Shown here: positions 49,101 to 62,000 of the stretch, one piece after another
How positions within the stretch are numbered: the stretch's first letter is position 1
Layout of the letters: every line of letters starts with the position of its first letter
Source: Pterobdella sp. o SKG-2022
Lineage: Eukaryota; Annelida; Clitellata; Hirudinida; Piscicolidae
Assembly: GCA_964035795.1 (NCBI GenBank)
Contig: OZ038321.1
Location: 9,007,446-9,071,445 of the forward strand
DNA: 64,000 bases
Reading direction: 5' to 3'
Position numbers and translations under genes: made by a program
Notes under the pieces: model-generated
Seen by the model: the letters and a program-made list of their open reading frames with translations, nothing else
Told to the model about the DNA's origin: nothing
Databases searched by the model: none

Positions 49101-52100
49101 AAGTGGTTTTTTGATGGCTAGATATTTTTCCTGCAACTGACGAACAATAAAAACTGCATCAGTGGCGCTTCTACCAGAAACGAAGCCAAACTGCATCTCA
49201 TCAATATCCACCATCTTCCTGATTTGTCGCTCTAAGACATGCTCAACAAGCTTCATCACATGATCTGTCAGCTTGAGGCCTCTATAATTTCCTAGGTCCA
49301 AAGCATCCCCCTTACCTTTGTAGAGGTTTACAATGATGCTATCATGCCAATCAGCAGGAACAACACCTTCAGCAATAACTGATTTGATGAGGCGGGCCAA
49401 CACTTCTAAACCTACAGAACCAGACGTCTTTAACATTTCGGCCACTATGCCAGAAGGTCTTGCTGTTTTGCGACACTTAATTTTCTTAATAGCATCACTA
49501 ACCTGTGACAGTGTGAGAGAAAGAGAAGGGCCAAGGATCGGTGGTGAAACTAAAGAAAGAGACTCGCTAGACCAATCGAACTAAAAATTTGATAGCCTTT
49601 TAGGATTTTCAACCCAGGCATTCATTTTTTGGGCATCATTTAAAGTGAATTCACCAGCATTATTTTTGACACATTTATAACCTATTACATCACGGTTATG
49701 ACTGTCCATCTGTCTGGCCAAGTTATATATTTCATTACGGCCGGATGTAATAGCAGAAAATGCATCCCTTTCCGCTTCGCTTTTTGTCAACCAAACAAAA
49801 CGCTTAGCAACACTTTTAGATTCGTTATAAGCTTCTTTAGCTATGTTAGCTTCATTAAAAAGCCCCTTGAATTTGAAGCTTTTTTAAAAGCCTTATAACG
49901 GTTCCTTTTTTCATTCACAGCATCATCTACACTGGCGCTCCACCACCATGTTTGGCGTTTCCACTGGTGGTTCAGAGACCTCTGAAGAGGTTTCAAGAGA
50001 AGACTTTTTGAGATGAGCCCAAATTTCCTCCACGTTTGGAAAATTCATGACTTGAGCCGCTGTTAACTTGGCGTTTGAAGAAATGGCAAACTCTTTTGCA
50101 ACTGCTGGATCTCGGAGTTTCCAGGTTCGAAGACAAGGCTTAAACTTCCGCTTCACACTCCTTCGTATAGTGTGAACAAGATCACAGACCACAGATGGTG
50201 TTGCAATGCACATTTCTCTCCAGGAATGACTTTGACATTCTTTACCATACTTTTGAAAGTTTTTCGATAAAGAATGAAGTCAATCTTGGAACCGCCGGAG
50301 TTATAGGTCACAAGATGGGACTCCCTTTTCATAAAACAAGCGTTGGCGACAAAAAGATTGTTGGCCATTGAAAATGTTAGAATCCGCTCACCTTCAGAGT
50401 TACGGGTGTCATAACCAAAACCACCATTCACGTCCTCAAAACCATCAGCTTTTTCACCAACATGCCCATTCCGATCACCCAATAGGATGAGAATCTCAGA
50501 AGATGGTACTTTTGAGATAAGTTTCTGCAACTAATCATAAAAAAATGTTTTTTCCTCATTCGGACGACCAACTTGTGGGGCATAGACCGAAACAAAGGTG
50601 AACACAGACCCCCTAAGAACAAGACTTAGAATCTTGTCTGAGACACGATGAACTTCAAAAACATTGTGTCCATTTTTCTGCTAAAAGAAATCCAGCACCA
50701 CCGAGACCGGACTCATTGCCACACCAATAAATCTTATAGGCTGAATTCTTGTCCTTCAAAAACCAGGATTGATTTGACTCGGTGCCACCAGCTCATCTAT
50801 GTTCTTAGATCGCACAAATGTTCACTCTTCTCCGAAACATAGTCTCTACTACCTCACTGCCTCTGCTCTTCAAACTACCCACATTCAAAGAATCTACTCT
50901 GAACGTCGTTTTCAGGTGCTCACTTGATTCGCCTGAACCGGATCCTGCATTCCACACCCGGGAGTCAGCAAGCCCGAAGCATTACCAGTACGCATATGGG
51001 TACTGGCACTACTCTTAGTCTAAAGATATTTTTTGAAAGCCATTTTTAGTTGGGACAAAGTTTTCATAGAACTGCCAGCCCAAGCTAACGTCCAACTTGA
51101 AACTATCGGGTTTCAAGAACCGCCGTTCCGACACTTGGGCAGTTTGCCTTGCCGTTGTCAATAAAGAATGATCCTCCGCCAAACCAAATGACAACGATAT
51201 TAGGATATCAGTTTGTCGATACCTGTTACCGAAGTCTACTGTTATCCAGGTTATAACAGGAAAGCAGTCTCAATTTGGAGACGCTGTCTTCGGTGCAGTT
51301 TAACGTCATGCCCAGGACCACTTGGATGCAGTTTAACGTCATGCCCAGGACAAACAAAAATCTATGATTTTCTATAAGTTAGTTCGTCATATGAATTCAG
51401 CAGCACTTGATAAAGTAAAATTTTTGATAATATAAACTAACTGAAGCATATTTTGTAAATTTTTCTAGACTTGAGATTCAATTATCCAATGATTAGATTC
51501 ACAGTGAACATGGTTATATATTGATGAAACCATATAAAAATTTAAATTTTTTTAATTGAATTTGCATTGCTTATATATGTTTTAAAAATACCCCCATCGC
51601 AGATATTGGAATGTGGATAACGATAAGGAACTCATCAATGATAAGGCAACACTCAACATTCTCGTCTCTCTGGTTAGTTTCTATCAAATTTTTTGAGTCA
51701 TATTTCAATAAAAGAGGTAATTATCGTAATATGGAGCGAAGTATAATAAAAATTTGCAGACTCAAACTGACTTGCAGAATGGATGGATAAAATGCAACAA
51801 AGAAGAAAAAGAGCAACTTAAAAGCCTTCTGAACCAGGGATATAAAAAAAAGGTTTTTGTCACTAAATCATTCTTTAGTTTTTTATATTCCATATAGTTT
51901 GGTTAAATATCAAATTTAAATATATGAATTCGAAGCCTTAAAATTTTCATTATTTTTTTCTATTTTAATATTAATTCTCAAATATTCCAATATTTTTTCA
52001 AAATGTTGTGAATGTTTTACTCAAATATAAAATTTAATTATTTGATTTGTAGTTCATGAAGATGGCTTGGACGTTACCATATTACGGGCACATTTTCACA

Positions 52101-55100
52101 GAGAAGTCCTACACAGATTTTCCATCTGCTAACACTCCAGTGATTGTTTCAATGGGTGGCAGTGAAGTGAGGTTCATTTATGAGGTAGCTGCGTTGTTTT
52201 TATGTTTTATTCATATAGTTTTTTTTTATTTAAGCTTCATTTAAATAAAATTCTGAGTATAAAATTCATGGAGCGTTTACGATAAGAAAGTTCCTTTAGT
52301 GATTTTAATTTGAAAGCGTAAACCTGACAGAACAACGAGAGGGACATCAAGTTCAAAGTGACAAGGATACGTTGCTGGAGAATTTCATCCATTGTTAGTT
52401 CAATATTCTTGTAAGGCTTACTAAAGCCATGTCTTTTTTGGTCTACCTTTCTTATTTATTTTATATTTGATATATACATTTTTATAGAAAACTTGTATAA
52501 AAATTTGCACTACTATTGATGTACAGTCGAAAAACAAAGGAGCGGATATGCTAGAGTTGTCGATGGAATATTTAATAGACAAGGACTGCCTCAAATGGAT
52601 CAATGTTATAAGCAAACAGGTTGTGCTTACAACACTCGAAATTTCTTTTCCATAACCCAATTGTCAAATTTCTACTAAAAACGACCGTTATGTTCAATTT
52701 TATTTGATTTTTTCAAGTCCAACTCTGACCTTCTCGCGGTGGGGATCTATTAAAGGGTTCGTATCAGAAGTATGCTGTCAAAAACATATGTTCCTACTAG
52801 GGCCTCAAAAGACGGATTCGAGACTGACAGTGAAAGGGGTTCAAACAACCATCTGTAACATTATTGTCTCAATTATACTATTCATATAAGCCCTACATTC
52901 CAAGTTCCATCCATTCTCAAAGAAACTCTCTACCTTGGCATACCATGCGTGAACTCACTTCTCACACTACACACACCATTCTAGCTCTTTCACTACATAC
53001 ACCGCATGTGGTAAACCTTTGATAAAACAATAACCGTTTTCAACCCTACCGTCCTCCATAAGCTTTGTTTTATCAAGATTAACTTTCGAACCTTTCCCAT
53101 CAAAGGCTGTTTTCCAATAAATGAATTTCGCTTCCAGCTCTTTTTCGATTCCCGCCATCAAGACCAAGTCATTTTCATACAGCAGTTCATATAGAGCACC
53201 TTTTCTTCCGTTTTCAGATTGCATATCTAGTACTATGCACACAAAAGGGTAAGAGCTCCGATATTTGATGGACACCTACACTAACTTCAAATTCTTCCGA
53301 GTGTTTATCTCCAACCTGAACCCGCGTTTTTGTTCTTTTGTTCATAAACGACACTGTCTGAACCAGCTTTTCCGGGACTCAATGCCCATTCACTTACTTG
53401 CCTTGGCACCCAATCGAAAGCTTTCTCCAAATCAACAAACTTGATAAAAAACTTCTTATTCTTTTAAAGGTAGCTTTCCTGCATTCTTCCGAGAATAAAA
53501 AAGCGTCCACTGCTTCTGCCATCATATTGCATTTGGTCAAGTATCACTATTCTTTACTTTTTTCAAACAACTTTTTTGCCATTTTTCTGAATGCTTCACG
53601 CCTCGATAGCTATTATAGTAACTTTTCTTTTTATAAATGGGAAAAACTTTACTCCAGTCATGAGACATATCCTTTCGATCGAGGATTTCGTTTGCTATTT
53701 GCATTTTAACTTCTTATGTAATGGGGTATTTATAAAGTTCCTTTCCTTATAGATCTAAGCGCTTGCTTAAATTTTATGTAGCGAAATTACACTGTGAAAT
53801 AGTTGCTAATTGTCGGTTCACGCGAGATAGAGCCCAGTAACTTTAGATAATTAGCCTTATGCTCTACCTCTGAGTTATACGGGCCGACAACTTTTTTACC
53901 ATATGGAGAAGCAGCTAGATGCTTCTTGACAATTCCAGTTGGCCCACTGGTCTTGCCATTCTTCGTGATCTCCAGCCCTTTGTCCACTTCGTTCATAGAA
54001 AATGGTTTCACTGTGCAATTAACTACGTCCACATTCACCATCCCACCCAACTTTCTCGTTCAAAAAAATTAAAAAAACATTGATAATTTATGTCTTTAAA
54101 AAAATGTAATTTTAAGCTTCTATTTTATTAAATTTTTCCAAAATATTATCACTTTTTAAGGCAATTCATGATAAATTACTCAGTTTTTATAGACATTATA
54201 TGTTAACGAATTATCGAAAATTTTAGCTAATGCTTAAATGAGTGTTTTTAAAAAATTCTTCATATTGCGAAGAAATTATATAAAATTCAATGATAAATTA
54301 CTATATATAAAATTTAAGTTATTTTGTTTGATTTATGTTTACAAGTTCTGAATAGTGTATTTGAACGGATCCAGGCGATTTTGATCAGCATGTGTTTACA
54401 GAGCATGGTCGATGAACTTATCATGGAAAAGAACGCTCAAACTTTTGCAATGGTAATTTTGCTCGTGAATTTGTTCTTGATTGTTCTATATTTTATAATA
54501 AAGGCGTTATTTATTTGGACATAATTTTTTCAATACTAACATAACATACCAGCTAATCATAAGTGGAGACTGGAATGGCCATATAGGATCACACTCTACT
54601 GCTTTTGAGGATGTGCATGGTGGACAGGCTTTGGGAAAAAGAAACCATGAAGGTGAAAGACTGCTGGAATTTGCTGTTGCCAATGAGCTGGTTGTTGGTA
54701 ACTCCTGGTTCAAGAAGAAATTTGAACATCTGGTTACATACCAGTCAGGAGATTGTAAAACCCAAATTGACTACATATTGCATAAGAGAAGTTTTAGAAA
54801 AATGGTATCTAATGTGAAAGTCATTTTTAGGGAGGAGTGTGCAACACAGCATAGACTGGTGGTTGGTGACTTCAAGGTTTTTACTCATGCCCACCCCAAA
54901 AGAAGGTTTGTTCCTCGTATAAAAGTCTGGAAACTAAAAGACTTTGGAAATCAAGTTGAATTTTCTAAATTTTTCAATGCATTAACCCAAGAAAATAAAA
55001 CTGGTAAAACTTTGGATAAACGTTAGAAGTACCTGAAAAACAATTTGATTAATGCTACAAAGCAGGTTTGTGGAGTCTCTGCAAAACATACCTGAAAGAG

Positions 55101-57376
55101 GCAGACTTGGTGGTGGAATGACAAGGTGCAGCAAGCTGTGTCCCACAAACGCAAATGTTTCAAAGTATGGAAAGCAGGAGGAGACAGAGATGCTTATCAG
55201 GCGTTTAAACGTGCATCCAACCTTGCTGTACACAGAGCCAAAACTGATGCTGAGAAGATTGCGTTCAAAAAAATCAATCCCAGATCTGTTGAGATATATC
55301 GACTGGCTAAGCAAATGCGGCGAGAGAACCAGGACGTCATTGGGGATAAACCGGTGAGAAATAATAATGGCCATATGTCTCTGGATGTTGATTCCAAAAA
55401 AAGCATGGAAAGAGCATTATATGCACCTTCTCAATGTGGAGTTTTTATGGAATCCAGGTGGTTTGTCCGAAGTCTATCCCGTGGAAGGTCCCAGCGAACC
55501 TATCACTACAGCAATGGTTAGAAAGGCCATTAATAAGATGAGCCTTGGGAAAGCAGCGGGTCCTTCAGGTATTGTTGCTGAGATGCTCAAGGCCACAGGT
55601 TCAAGTGGTGCTAGTATGATTCGAGATCTCATTGAAGACATCACCTTTGAGAACCATATACCGTCTGAGTGGCAGGAAAGTCACATAGTCAGTGTATATA
55701 AGGGTGAAGGTGATGCTTTAAACAGGTCTAACAGGGGTTTGAAGTCAATTGATCAGGTTATGAAGGTTTTGGAGCGCGTAGTGGAAGGTTTTATCAGACA
55801 GAGAGTGGTGATTAATGATATGCAATGTGGTTTTATGCAAGGTCGGGGTACAACTGATGCCATATTTATCCTCCGTCAGTTACAGGAAAAGCATCTGGTT
55901 GCTGGTAAGCCCCTCTACTTAGCATTCATTGATTTGGAGAAAGCCTTTGACAGAGTGCCACGAGAAGTGATTTGGTGGAGTATGCGTAAATTGAAAATTA
56001 ATGAATGGCTTGTGAGAATTGTACAATCCATGTACAAGGAAGTGAGAGTTGGTGATGAGTATAGCAACTCGTTTGATGTTCGGGTAGGTGTCCATCAAGG
56101 TTCTGTTCTTAGTCCTTTACTTTTTGTTATTGTGCTGGAAGCTTTATTTATGGAGTTACGTACAGGTTGCCCTTGGGAAATCTTGTATGCTGACGATTTA
56201 ATGGTGAGTGCTCAGTCCATGGATGAACTATTAGTGAAGAACCTGGAGATCGGAGATGGAGAAAAAGGGATTGAGGGTGAATATGGGTAAGACAAAGCTT
56301 ATGGTTTCTGGTTCGAACCTTGATGTGTTGAGAAAATCTGGGAAGTATCCTTGTGGTGTATGCCAAGCAGGTGTGGGTAGAAATGCTATTCAGTTTGGAG
56401 GCTGCAGGCAATGGGGACACGAGAAATGCAGCGGCATAAAAGGCCCTCTAACTTCGGATCTTAAGTTCCGATGCGCTCGTTGCTTTGGTACAGCATGGCC
56501 TGTTGATGGGAGATTAGTGAAGGAAGTGATGATTGGTGATGAAAAACTGGAAGTTGTCCCAGAGTTCTGCTATTTTGTTATCTGCAGGTGGTGGATGTGA
56601 GCTTGCTTCAATAACACGTTGTAAGTGTGCCTGGGCTAAATTTCGCCAACTTCTTCCACTTCTTGCTAATCGTCATTTATCATTATTGACCAGAGGCCGT
56701 GTCTATTCAATCTGTGTCAGAAGAGCTATGTTACATGCTGCTGAAACATAGCCCGTAACAGTTTCCACATTGAACCGCCCCAGACGAAATGATCTTGCCA
56801 TGATTCGCTGGATGTGCAACATTAAAACAAATGATAACGTTTTTTCTCACTCACTCCTTTCAAAACTTGGCATTCGGGATGTTGAGGTAGTTCTTCGAAC
56901 AAGCAGGATGAGGTGGTTTGGACATGTAGAGCGTAGCGTGGGTTGGATTTCTCAGGTGCGAAAGTTGGATTTAGATACATGCAAGAAGCCATTTTATCGC
57001 TCTGAATGGATAGGCCGACTTCGAGATAGAACTTTCAAAAAGCCCAAACCTTGGTAAAGGAAAACGGACTATAAAAAGGATTTGATTGATTGATAACAAA
57101 ATTTTTTGTTTAATGATATGACATAAATGTTGATTTTCAATCAGAAAAAGAACTCTGTCACCGCTGGGAAACACTTCACACCCAACAAAATCAATGAGGT
57201 GCGAAATTTAGTAACATTCAACATACTGTTGAAACTAAAGATGATAATTGAATATTAAAAGTAATGAAGAAAATGTTGAAAAAAATTACTTTCTCTCAAT
57301 TCAGATTGATTTTGAGGATCACAAATACTTCTCACAAAACAACGCATTCAACGAAATAAACGACGATGACTTATAG
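46174..57376 (+). CDS. SNX17: Sorting nexin 17, 15 exons
   Basis: Exons: 46174-46230, 46320-46394, 46466-46583, 46650-46714, 46771-46881, 47417-47507, 47690-47783, 51603-51672, 51760-51852, 52053-52184, 52331-52393, 52527-52619, 54375-54452, 57145-57198, 57305-57376. All joins keep frame, giving 421 residues (human about 470). The start MHFSIP is the family start. PX domain: NGVYHCSFRYSQL, FPSKKLLSLSL, RRIELEKYIQN. FERM-like module: NKIDLPKAYRPFFSLFLVHY, LRKTYWNVDND, LPYYGHIF, KVTRIRCWRISS, LELSMEYLIDKDCLKWINVI, ISMCLQSMVDEL. The C terminus ends NEINDDDL, like the DEDL end of SNX17. It is a peripheral endosomal PI3P-binding adaptor that recycles NPxY cargo. SNX31 is the close alternative. Three LINEs sit in introns 7, 12 and 13 without touching splice sites. 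Confidence 0.95.
47838..51352 (-). mobile_element. RTE-like LINE with PHD finger, near full length
   Basis: Minus strand in SNX17 intron 7. The 5' UTR (about 51352-50960) holds two copies of a TGGGCATGACGTTAAACTGC unit. Endonuclease pieces: LLGDRNGHVGEKADGFEDV, HLVTYNSGGSKIDFIL, VKVIPGEKCALQHHL (50530-50200). The RT ORF 49445-48846 has AEMLKTSGSVGLEVLARL, QFGFVSGRSATDAVF, DLEKAFDRVP and GVHQGSLLSPLLF. Then ORF 48800-48198 has a PHD-type finger (CSVCPKGVGVNSVFCSTC, HWVHKRC, CPRC) and CYLGDML with AVITRCSRKFKKLLP. The tail RRLRWYGHV and GRPAKTW is frame-broken. The 3' end has a strong hairpin (47868-47905) and an (ATT)n tail. Stops near 50530, 49850, 49560 and 48830 show it is inactive. Confidence 0.9.
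52930..54055 (-). mobile_element. LINE relic split by a SINE
   Basis: In SNX17 intron 12. Right of the SINE, 54050-53890 reads FSMNEVDKGLEITKNGKTSG (RT start). Left of it, minus frames give QVSEWALSPGKAGSDSV and then ELLYENDLVLMAGIEKELEA with KVNLDKTKLMEDG (53230-53060). The polymerase box reads YENDL in place of YADDL. It is related to, but diverged from, the PHD-finger RTE-like family. Confidence 0.75.
53715..53888 (-). mobile_element. tRNA-derived SINE inserted in LINE relic
   Basis: Minus copy with degraded TAATG end, AAGCGCTTGCTT tail, body and a full head reaching CTGAGTTATACGGGCCGAC. It interrupts the RT region of the surrounding LINE, so it is younger than that LINE copy. Confidence 0.87.
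54211..54275. repeat. Diverged foldback-family copy
   Basis: TTATCGAAAATTTTAG followed by T-rich DNA and AAAAAATTCTTC matches the right arm of the inverted repeat at 14489-14695 with mismatches and gaps. It lies in SNX17 intron 12. Confidence 0.45.
54540..57096 (+). mobile_element. RTE-like LINE with PHD finger, 5'-truncated
   Basis: Plus strand in SNX17 intron 13. It begins inside the endonuclease (IISGDWNGHIG, FEHLVTYQSGDCKTQIDYIL, FREECATQHRLVVGDF). It continues through RT: GPSGIVAEMLKATGSS, MQCGFMQGRGTTDAIFILRQ, DLEKAFDRVPREVIWW, GVHQGSVLSPLLF and an intact LYADDL near 56185. Then comes a PHD-like finger (YPCGVCQAGVGRNAI; one Cys changed to Gly in FGGC) and the tail (RNDLAMIRWMC, RTSRMRWFGHVERS). 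It ends in TGAT repeats near 57096. Stops at about 55024 and 55109 and frameshifts near 55500, 56250 and 56590 disable it. Same family as 47838-51352, opposite orientation. Confidence 0.9.
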
Positions 57377-57729
57377 TATTAAAAACTCCATTATGACTAA
57401 ACTGCACAAACGATTTTGCATTTCGTTTTACACTTGTTTATTCATTTTTGTATTTGATTTGCGACCAAAATTTTACAGGACTTTTACAGCAATAATTTGA
57501 ACTCACTTAAATCTTAATTTTGTTGAAATTACACTTTTATTTTTCAATTAATCGTGAAGTTTTAAAATGAAATTTACAACCAAACCAATAAAAATGACCA
57601 AAATTTGTGATTTATTAAAGAATTGTGAGATGAAAATTTCAATACAATAACAGTCAATTAGCTATTATCATTTAACAAACATTATGAACTATGAGTAAAA
57701 CATTAATAAAACTGAATAGTTATAAGTCC

Positions 57730-58654
57730 TTAACTGCGAAAGCCGCCTTTTCCTCTAAAACCACCAGAACCTCCTCTGAAACCTCCAGAATTGCCTCTAA
57801 AGCCACCACCTCGACCCCCCCTGAATCCTCCTCTCCCTCCTCCTCCTCTATTACCACCACCTCTTCCCCCCCTTCCTCTGCCTGATAAAAACACTCATTT
57901 AAAATTGTTGTAATGCATAAAGAAAATGAAAAACGTTATTTTTAAAAAGTAATCAAACCTCCCCCTCCCCCTCTAGCACCTCCTCTTGAAGGTTTTTGGC
58001 CTGGAAGAAATCTCTGAAGAGGTAACATTTTGGCAGGATCAATATAGAACTGTTAGAAAATTCAGATAAATACAGAATATATTTCATGCAAATTTTCAAA
58101 GTATATACAAACTTTGGTTTTTTTTGTAAAAGACTTGGCAGTCATGTTGTCTGAAAGTTTTACTGACACAAACTTGAAAAAAATTTAACCATGTAAAAAA
58201 CTATTATTTTAAAGATGTATAATAACATACATAATCTTTGATAGGTCCTAAAACATCATCAACTTTTCCAATTTGTTGTTTATTCTCAAGGTATATTGGA
58301 GCATTAAAATAAGGAACATTTTCTTGCGTGGCTTTTAACACCAAATCATCTTCACACGGATGCATAAGGTGTCCCAATTCTTTGGAGAGTATTAATAAAA
58401 AATTTAAGCAGAGAATTTTTATATAATCTCGAAAAAAAATAATACCTATTACGGTTGCAGGTGGTCCTTGATCTTGGTACGATCCACCACTTCGACCACC
58501 TTAAAATTTTTCAGTTGGGTTTAGTTCAATTTTTCACATCAGAGTAGCAAATCAAATAAAGACATTCATAAAAAAATATAAACTTAACATTATACAAACC
58601 TCTAAATCCTCCTCTGCCTCTAAAATTGCCCCCACCTCGTCCTCTAAAACTCAT
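57730..58654 (-). CDS. GAR1: H/ACA snoRNP subunit GAR1, six exons
   Basis: Minus exons 58654-58600, 58499-58446, 58379-58231, 58172-58113, 58049-57959 and 57881-57730 join in frame to 186 residues (human 217). N-terminal RGG box ([19 protein letters not shown]), [20 protein letters not shown], core [20 protein letters not shown], then [14 protein letters not shown] and [18 protein letters not shown] long C-terminal GGFRGG-type RGG domain follows. Gar1 is a nucleolar/Cajal-body protein of the H/ACA RNP that binds dyskerin (Cbf5) and is needed for rRNA/snRNA pseudouridylation. The gene is tail-to-tail with SNX17 (353 bp between stops) and head-to-head with TMEM39. Introns are 59-100 nt. Confidence 0.96.
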
Positions 58655-59048
58655 TTATTTAATGAAATCTTGTCACGAAGAAAATAAAGAGAATATCGCT
58701 CTCATGTGTAACACATAGCAAAGAATAACTTTAAAAATATTAAAAAAAGTTAAAAAATTATTTGGTACGCGTTTTTGTAATTTTTGATAAATAAAATTTA
58801 AAAAAAGATAAAATATAAAAGTAGTCAATTATATTATTCTACTTAAAACCAATAATTGAAAACGGGAAACTTATTTTAAAATTCATATACATATTTTGAA
58901 ATAATCATTTTTATTTAGAGTATTATTACTAGTGTTAATTTAGTTTTTAAGTAGCTATTATAATCCACATTGTCATGGAAGAAAAACATCTATAGATTTT
59001 AAATGCCGTTTTTGCAAATTCTTAAAATTGAATTTATGTGAAGTAGAA
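58655..59048. promoter_or_regulatory. Shared GAR1/TMEM39 divergent promoter region
   Basis: Only 394 bp separate the GAR1 ATG (minus) from the first in-frame TMEM39 ATG (plus), so both genes must start from this interval unless TMEM39 has an unseen upstream exon. No TATA box or named site was identified. Confidence 0.5.
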
Positions 59049-62000
59049 ATGACAAATTTTGTCACAATCAGGCACCAGCAGTTGCCAGAAATAAATCCGG
59101 ACAGTGAAATATTTTTTGAGTTTATAATTTTTTTTCAATCTCTCATTGTACTTGGATGCCAATATTTGAATCTCTACAAAACAGCATGGTGGATGCCATA
59201 TTCAACAGCCAACTATGCTATTGTAATGATAATGAAGTTTTCAAAATTTCATCATTTATTTTCATTTTTTAAATACTCCATTTTACAGAACTTTTCCCTT
59301 GTTGATTTTGATTTAACAATGTTTCTTATAATCATCATGAGTAGAAGACTATTATATAGTATTTACAAGCAAGTTAGTGTTTAGCATATTCATTTTAAAG
59401 AATAAATTCAATTAATTTTTCTTTTTTTTTTCAATTTATAATTTTCATAAAGTGAATTTCGAAACATTCAATTATATTTTGCAAGCCTTCTCCACAACCA
59501 CCTGGAATGAAGAAAAAATCTCTGTCATCATTATGCTTTTATTATATTGCTGTTATTGCTAAATTGGTTTTAATTTCAAAGGTTTGTGTTATCATTTTCA
59601 TGAATTATTTTATGATTTACATATCAAAACTGTTCTTCCAGGTATTTATAGCGTTCATTTATTTTTCCTGTAAAATAATTTCAACGACCAGCTTTATAAC
59701 TTCTTTGTTTCTTGTCTATCCGTTAGTTGCTCAAGTATTCACATATTACTTATTCCTTATATAGTAATATTTCATGACAGGATGATAACTTATCTTTTTT
59801 TGTTCAAACTGAACTTCAAGCCACTTTTTGGAAAACTGTCTCCAGTTAAGAGCAAATGTATGCTGGTATTATTGCTATTCTTATAAGTAATTTTTTATAA
59901 TGTTCAATAGTTCAGTTGGTTAAAATCTATTTTATATTCATCTAAACTTGTTTTTTTCACTAATGTATTAAGTTATTTATATTTTTATGATGAGATTAAC
60001 TCAAAATTTTCAAAAAATAAATTTCAAATAATTATTATATTTATTTATGAAAAGTTTTAATGATTTAAATGTTCAGACATGCATGGTAAGCACAACAAAT
60101 ACAAGGGCACATATGATAGTCCTCTGCACATTTGTTCATCTTCTCCTGAAGAGGTTCTATTTGCTCATCATTGTCTTCTTTTCTACAAAAATTTTTATTA
60201 AGTTATCAATAACGAAATTATATTTAATGATTTTCTGTTTGCTTTTTTCACAAGGGGGCTTAACCATCTCAGGCTTTACTGGTCCCACAGTCTTGAGTCT
60301 TTCAATCTAATGGGTAGATTAGAGTTAAAAATTTGAGAAAATTAGGTCATTAAATGAGGACTTTGAGTAATAACTGCATCAAGCAGGCATGAAATTTTAA
60401 AGTTGAAGATAGTAAAAAAAGGAAAGCCAAAAAGGTTCAGTTGAGCAGAGTGGGAAGTCATTATTGTAGGACTGGTATGTTATTAAAGTTGAGCAAAATA
60501 GGGTAGAGGGTTATGAGGGATTATGGTCAAGGAGAGTTGTCAGTAATCTTTGGAAATAGAAAGACGCCTATTATGATAAAATAATGATGAAATCATATCA
60601 GAATTTTGTATTTTTGTTAACTTTTAAAACAATTCAAATTTTATATGAAACTTATCAAATGAGATATGCAGAACTTGAAATACTATATGGTAATAATTTT
60701 TTTATATAAAAGTTTTTATATATATGTGCTGGGCATGAGGTTAAACTGCACCAAACTCAGCGTCTCAACTGCTTTTTTGTCTATAAAAATTTGTCCCAAA
60801 TAAAATATTTTATGATTTACTTTATAATGGTATCAATAATTTGGGCCAACTGCTGTCAATCCCAATTACTGGATCATTTACAGTAGTATTAGCTGATTAG
60901 ATTTTTCATTTATTTTTTTGGCCTTTAAGTTTTTTAGGGATAAGCCATGCGAAAGTTCATTTGAAAAATCTTAGTTTTTGTAAAAACAAAAATGTTGTAA
61001 CTTTTTAAATATTAAAATTAATAACGCATTATTTTATAGAAAAATTTAACTAATCCAATTAGATTTTACTGCTGCACATGTAGCAGTAACTGGGGTTGAC
61101 AGCAGTTCATCTAGAATAAAGCTTGAAACCGTTTTAAATTTAACCTATGTTAAATAAGAAATTAAACTTTTTATGAAAGTTCAAGGTTTTGAGGTTGTAA
61201 TTTTTTCTTTGCCTCTTTCAGTAAATGTCCTAGTAACTGAGGTGGGCAGCTTTTGGCTAGTTTTTCTGGTTTCTTCGATGATAATAATAATAATAATAAT
61301 ATAAACAACTTGTATAGCGCGTCTTACGCATCGTTCATAGGTGCTCTGCTATGAACTGCTTAAAGAGGGGAGTTATTAAAAAAAATAGGATAGAGAGAAG
61401 ATTTGAGCTTCGGAAGAAGAGAGTTTCAGAGAAATGGAGCAGGAGAAGAAAAAGCAATTTTAGCCTAAAAATTAGAGGAAGATAATGAAAAGCTGAAGGC
61501 GGGTAGAAGACCGTAGGCCAGCACGTTTAGGAGGTAGTAAGAGGTTAAAAAGATAGGAAGGTGAATGAGAGTGAGATTTTATGCATGAAAGACCAGATTT
61601 TGAAGGAAGTGTGGAGGTGAAAAAATATGTTTGCTGTAATAAGAATATCCATATTAGATTATACTGCTGTAGGCGTCCCAGTAGCTGGGGTATACAGCAG
61701 TCGGCTAGTGAAAGCCATTTTTAGTTGGGACAAAGTTTTCATAGAACTGCCAGCCTAAGCTAACGTCCAACTTGAAACTATCGGATTTCAAGAACCGCCG
61801 TTCCCACACTTGGACAGTTTGCCTTGCCGTTGTCAATAAAGAATGATCCTCCGCCAAGCCAAATGACAACGATACCAGGATATCAGTTTGTCGATACCTG
61901 TTACCGAAGTCTACTGTTATCCAGGTTATAACAGGAAAGCAGTCTCAAATTGGAGACGCTGTCTTCGGTGCAGTTTAACGTCATGCCCAGAACCAGTAGT

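Noticed and set aside
57691..57885. Plus-strand Ser/Thr-rich small protein
   Set aside because: It is the antisense shadow of the GAR1 RGG domain in the last exon.
60047..60310. Additional TMEM39 exon
   Set aside because: Hydrophobic frame, but no similarity I can place in the TMEM39 alignment and no fitting splice phase.
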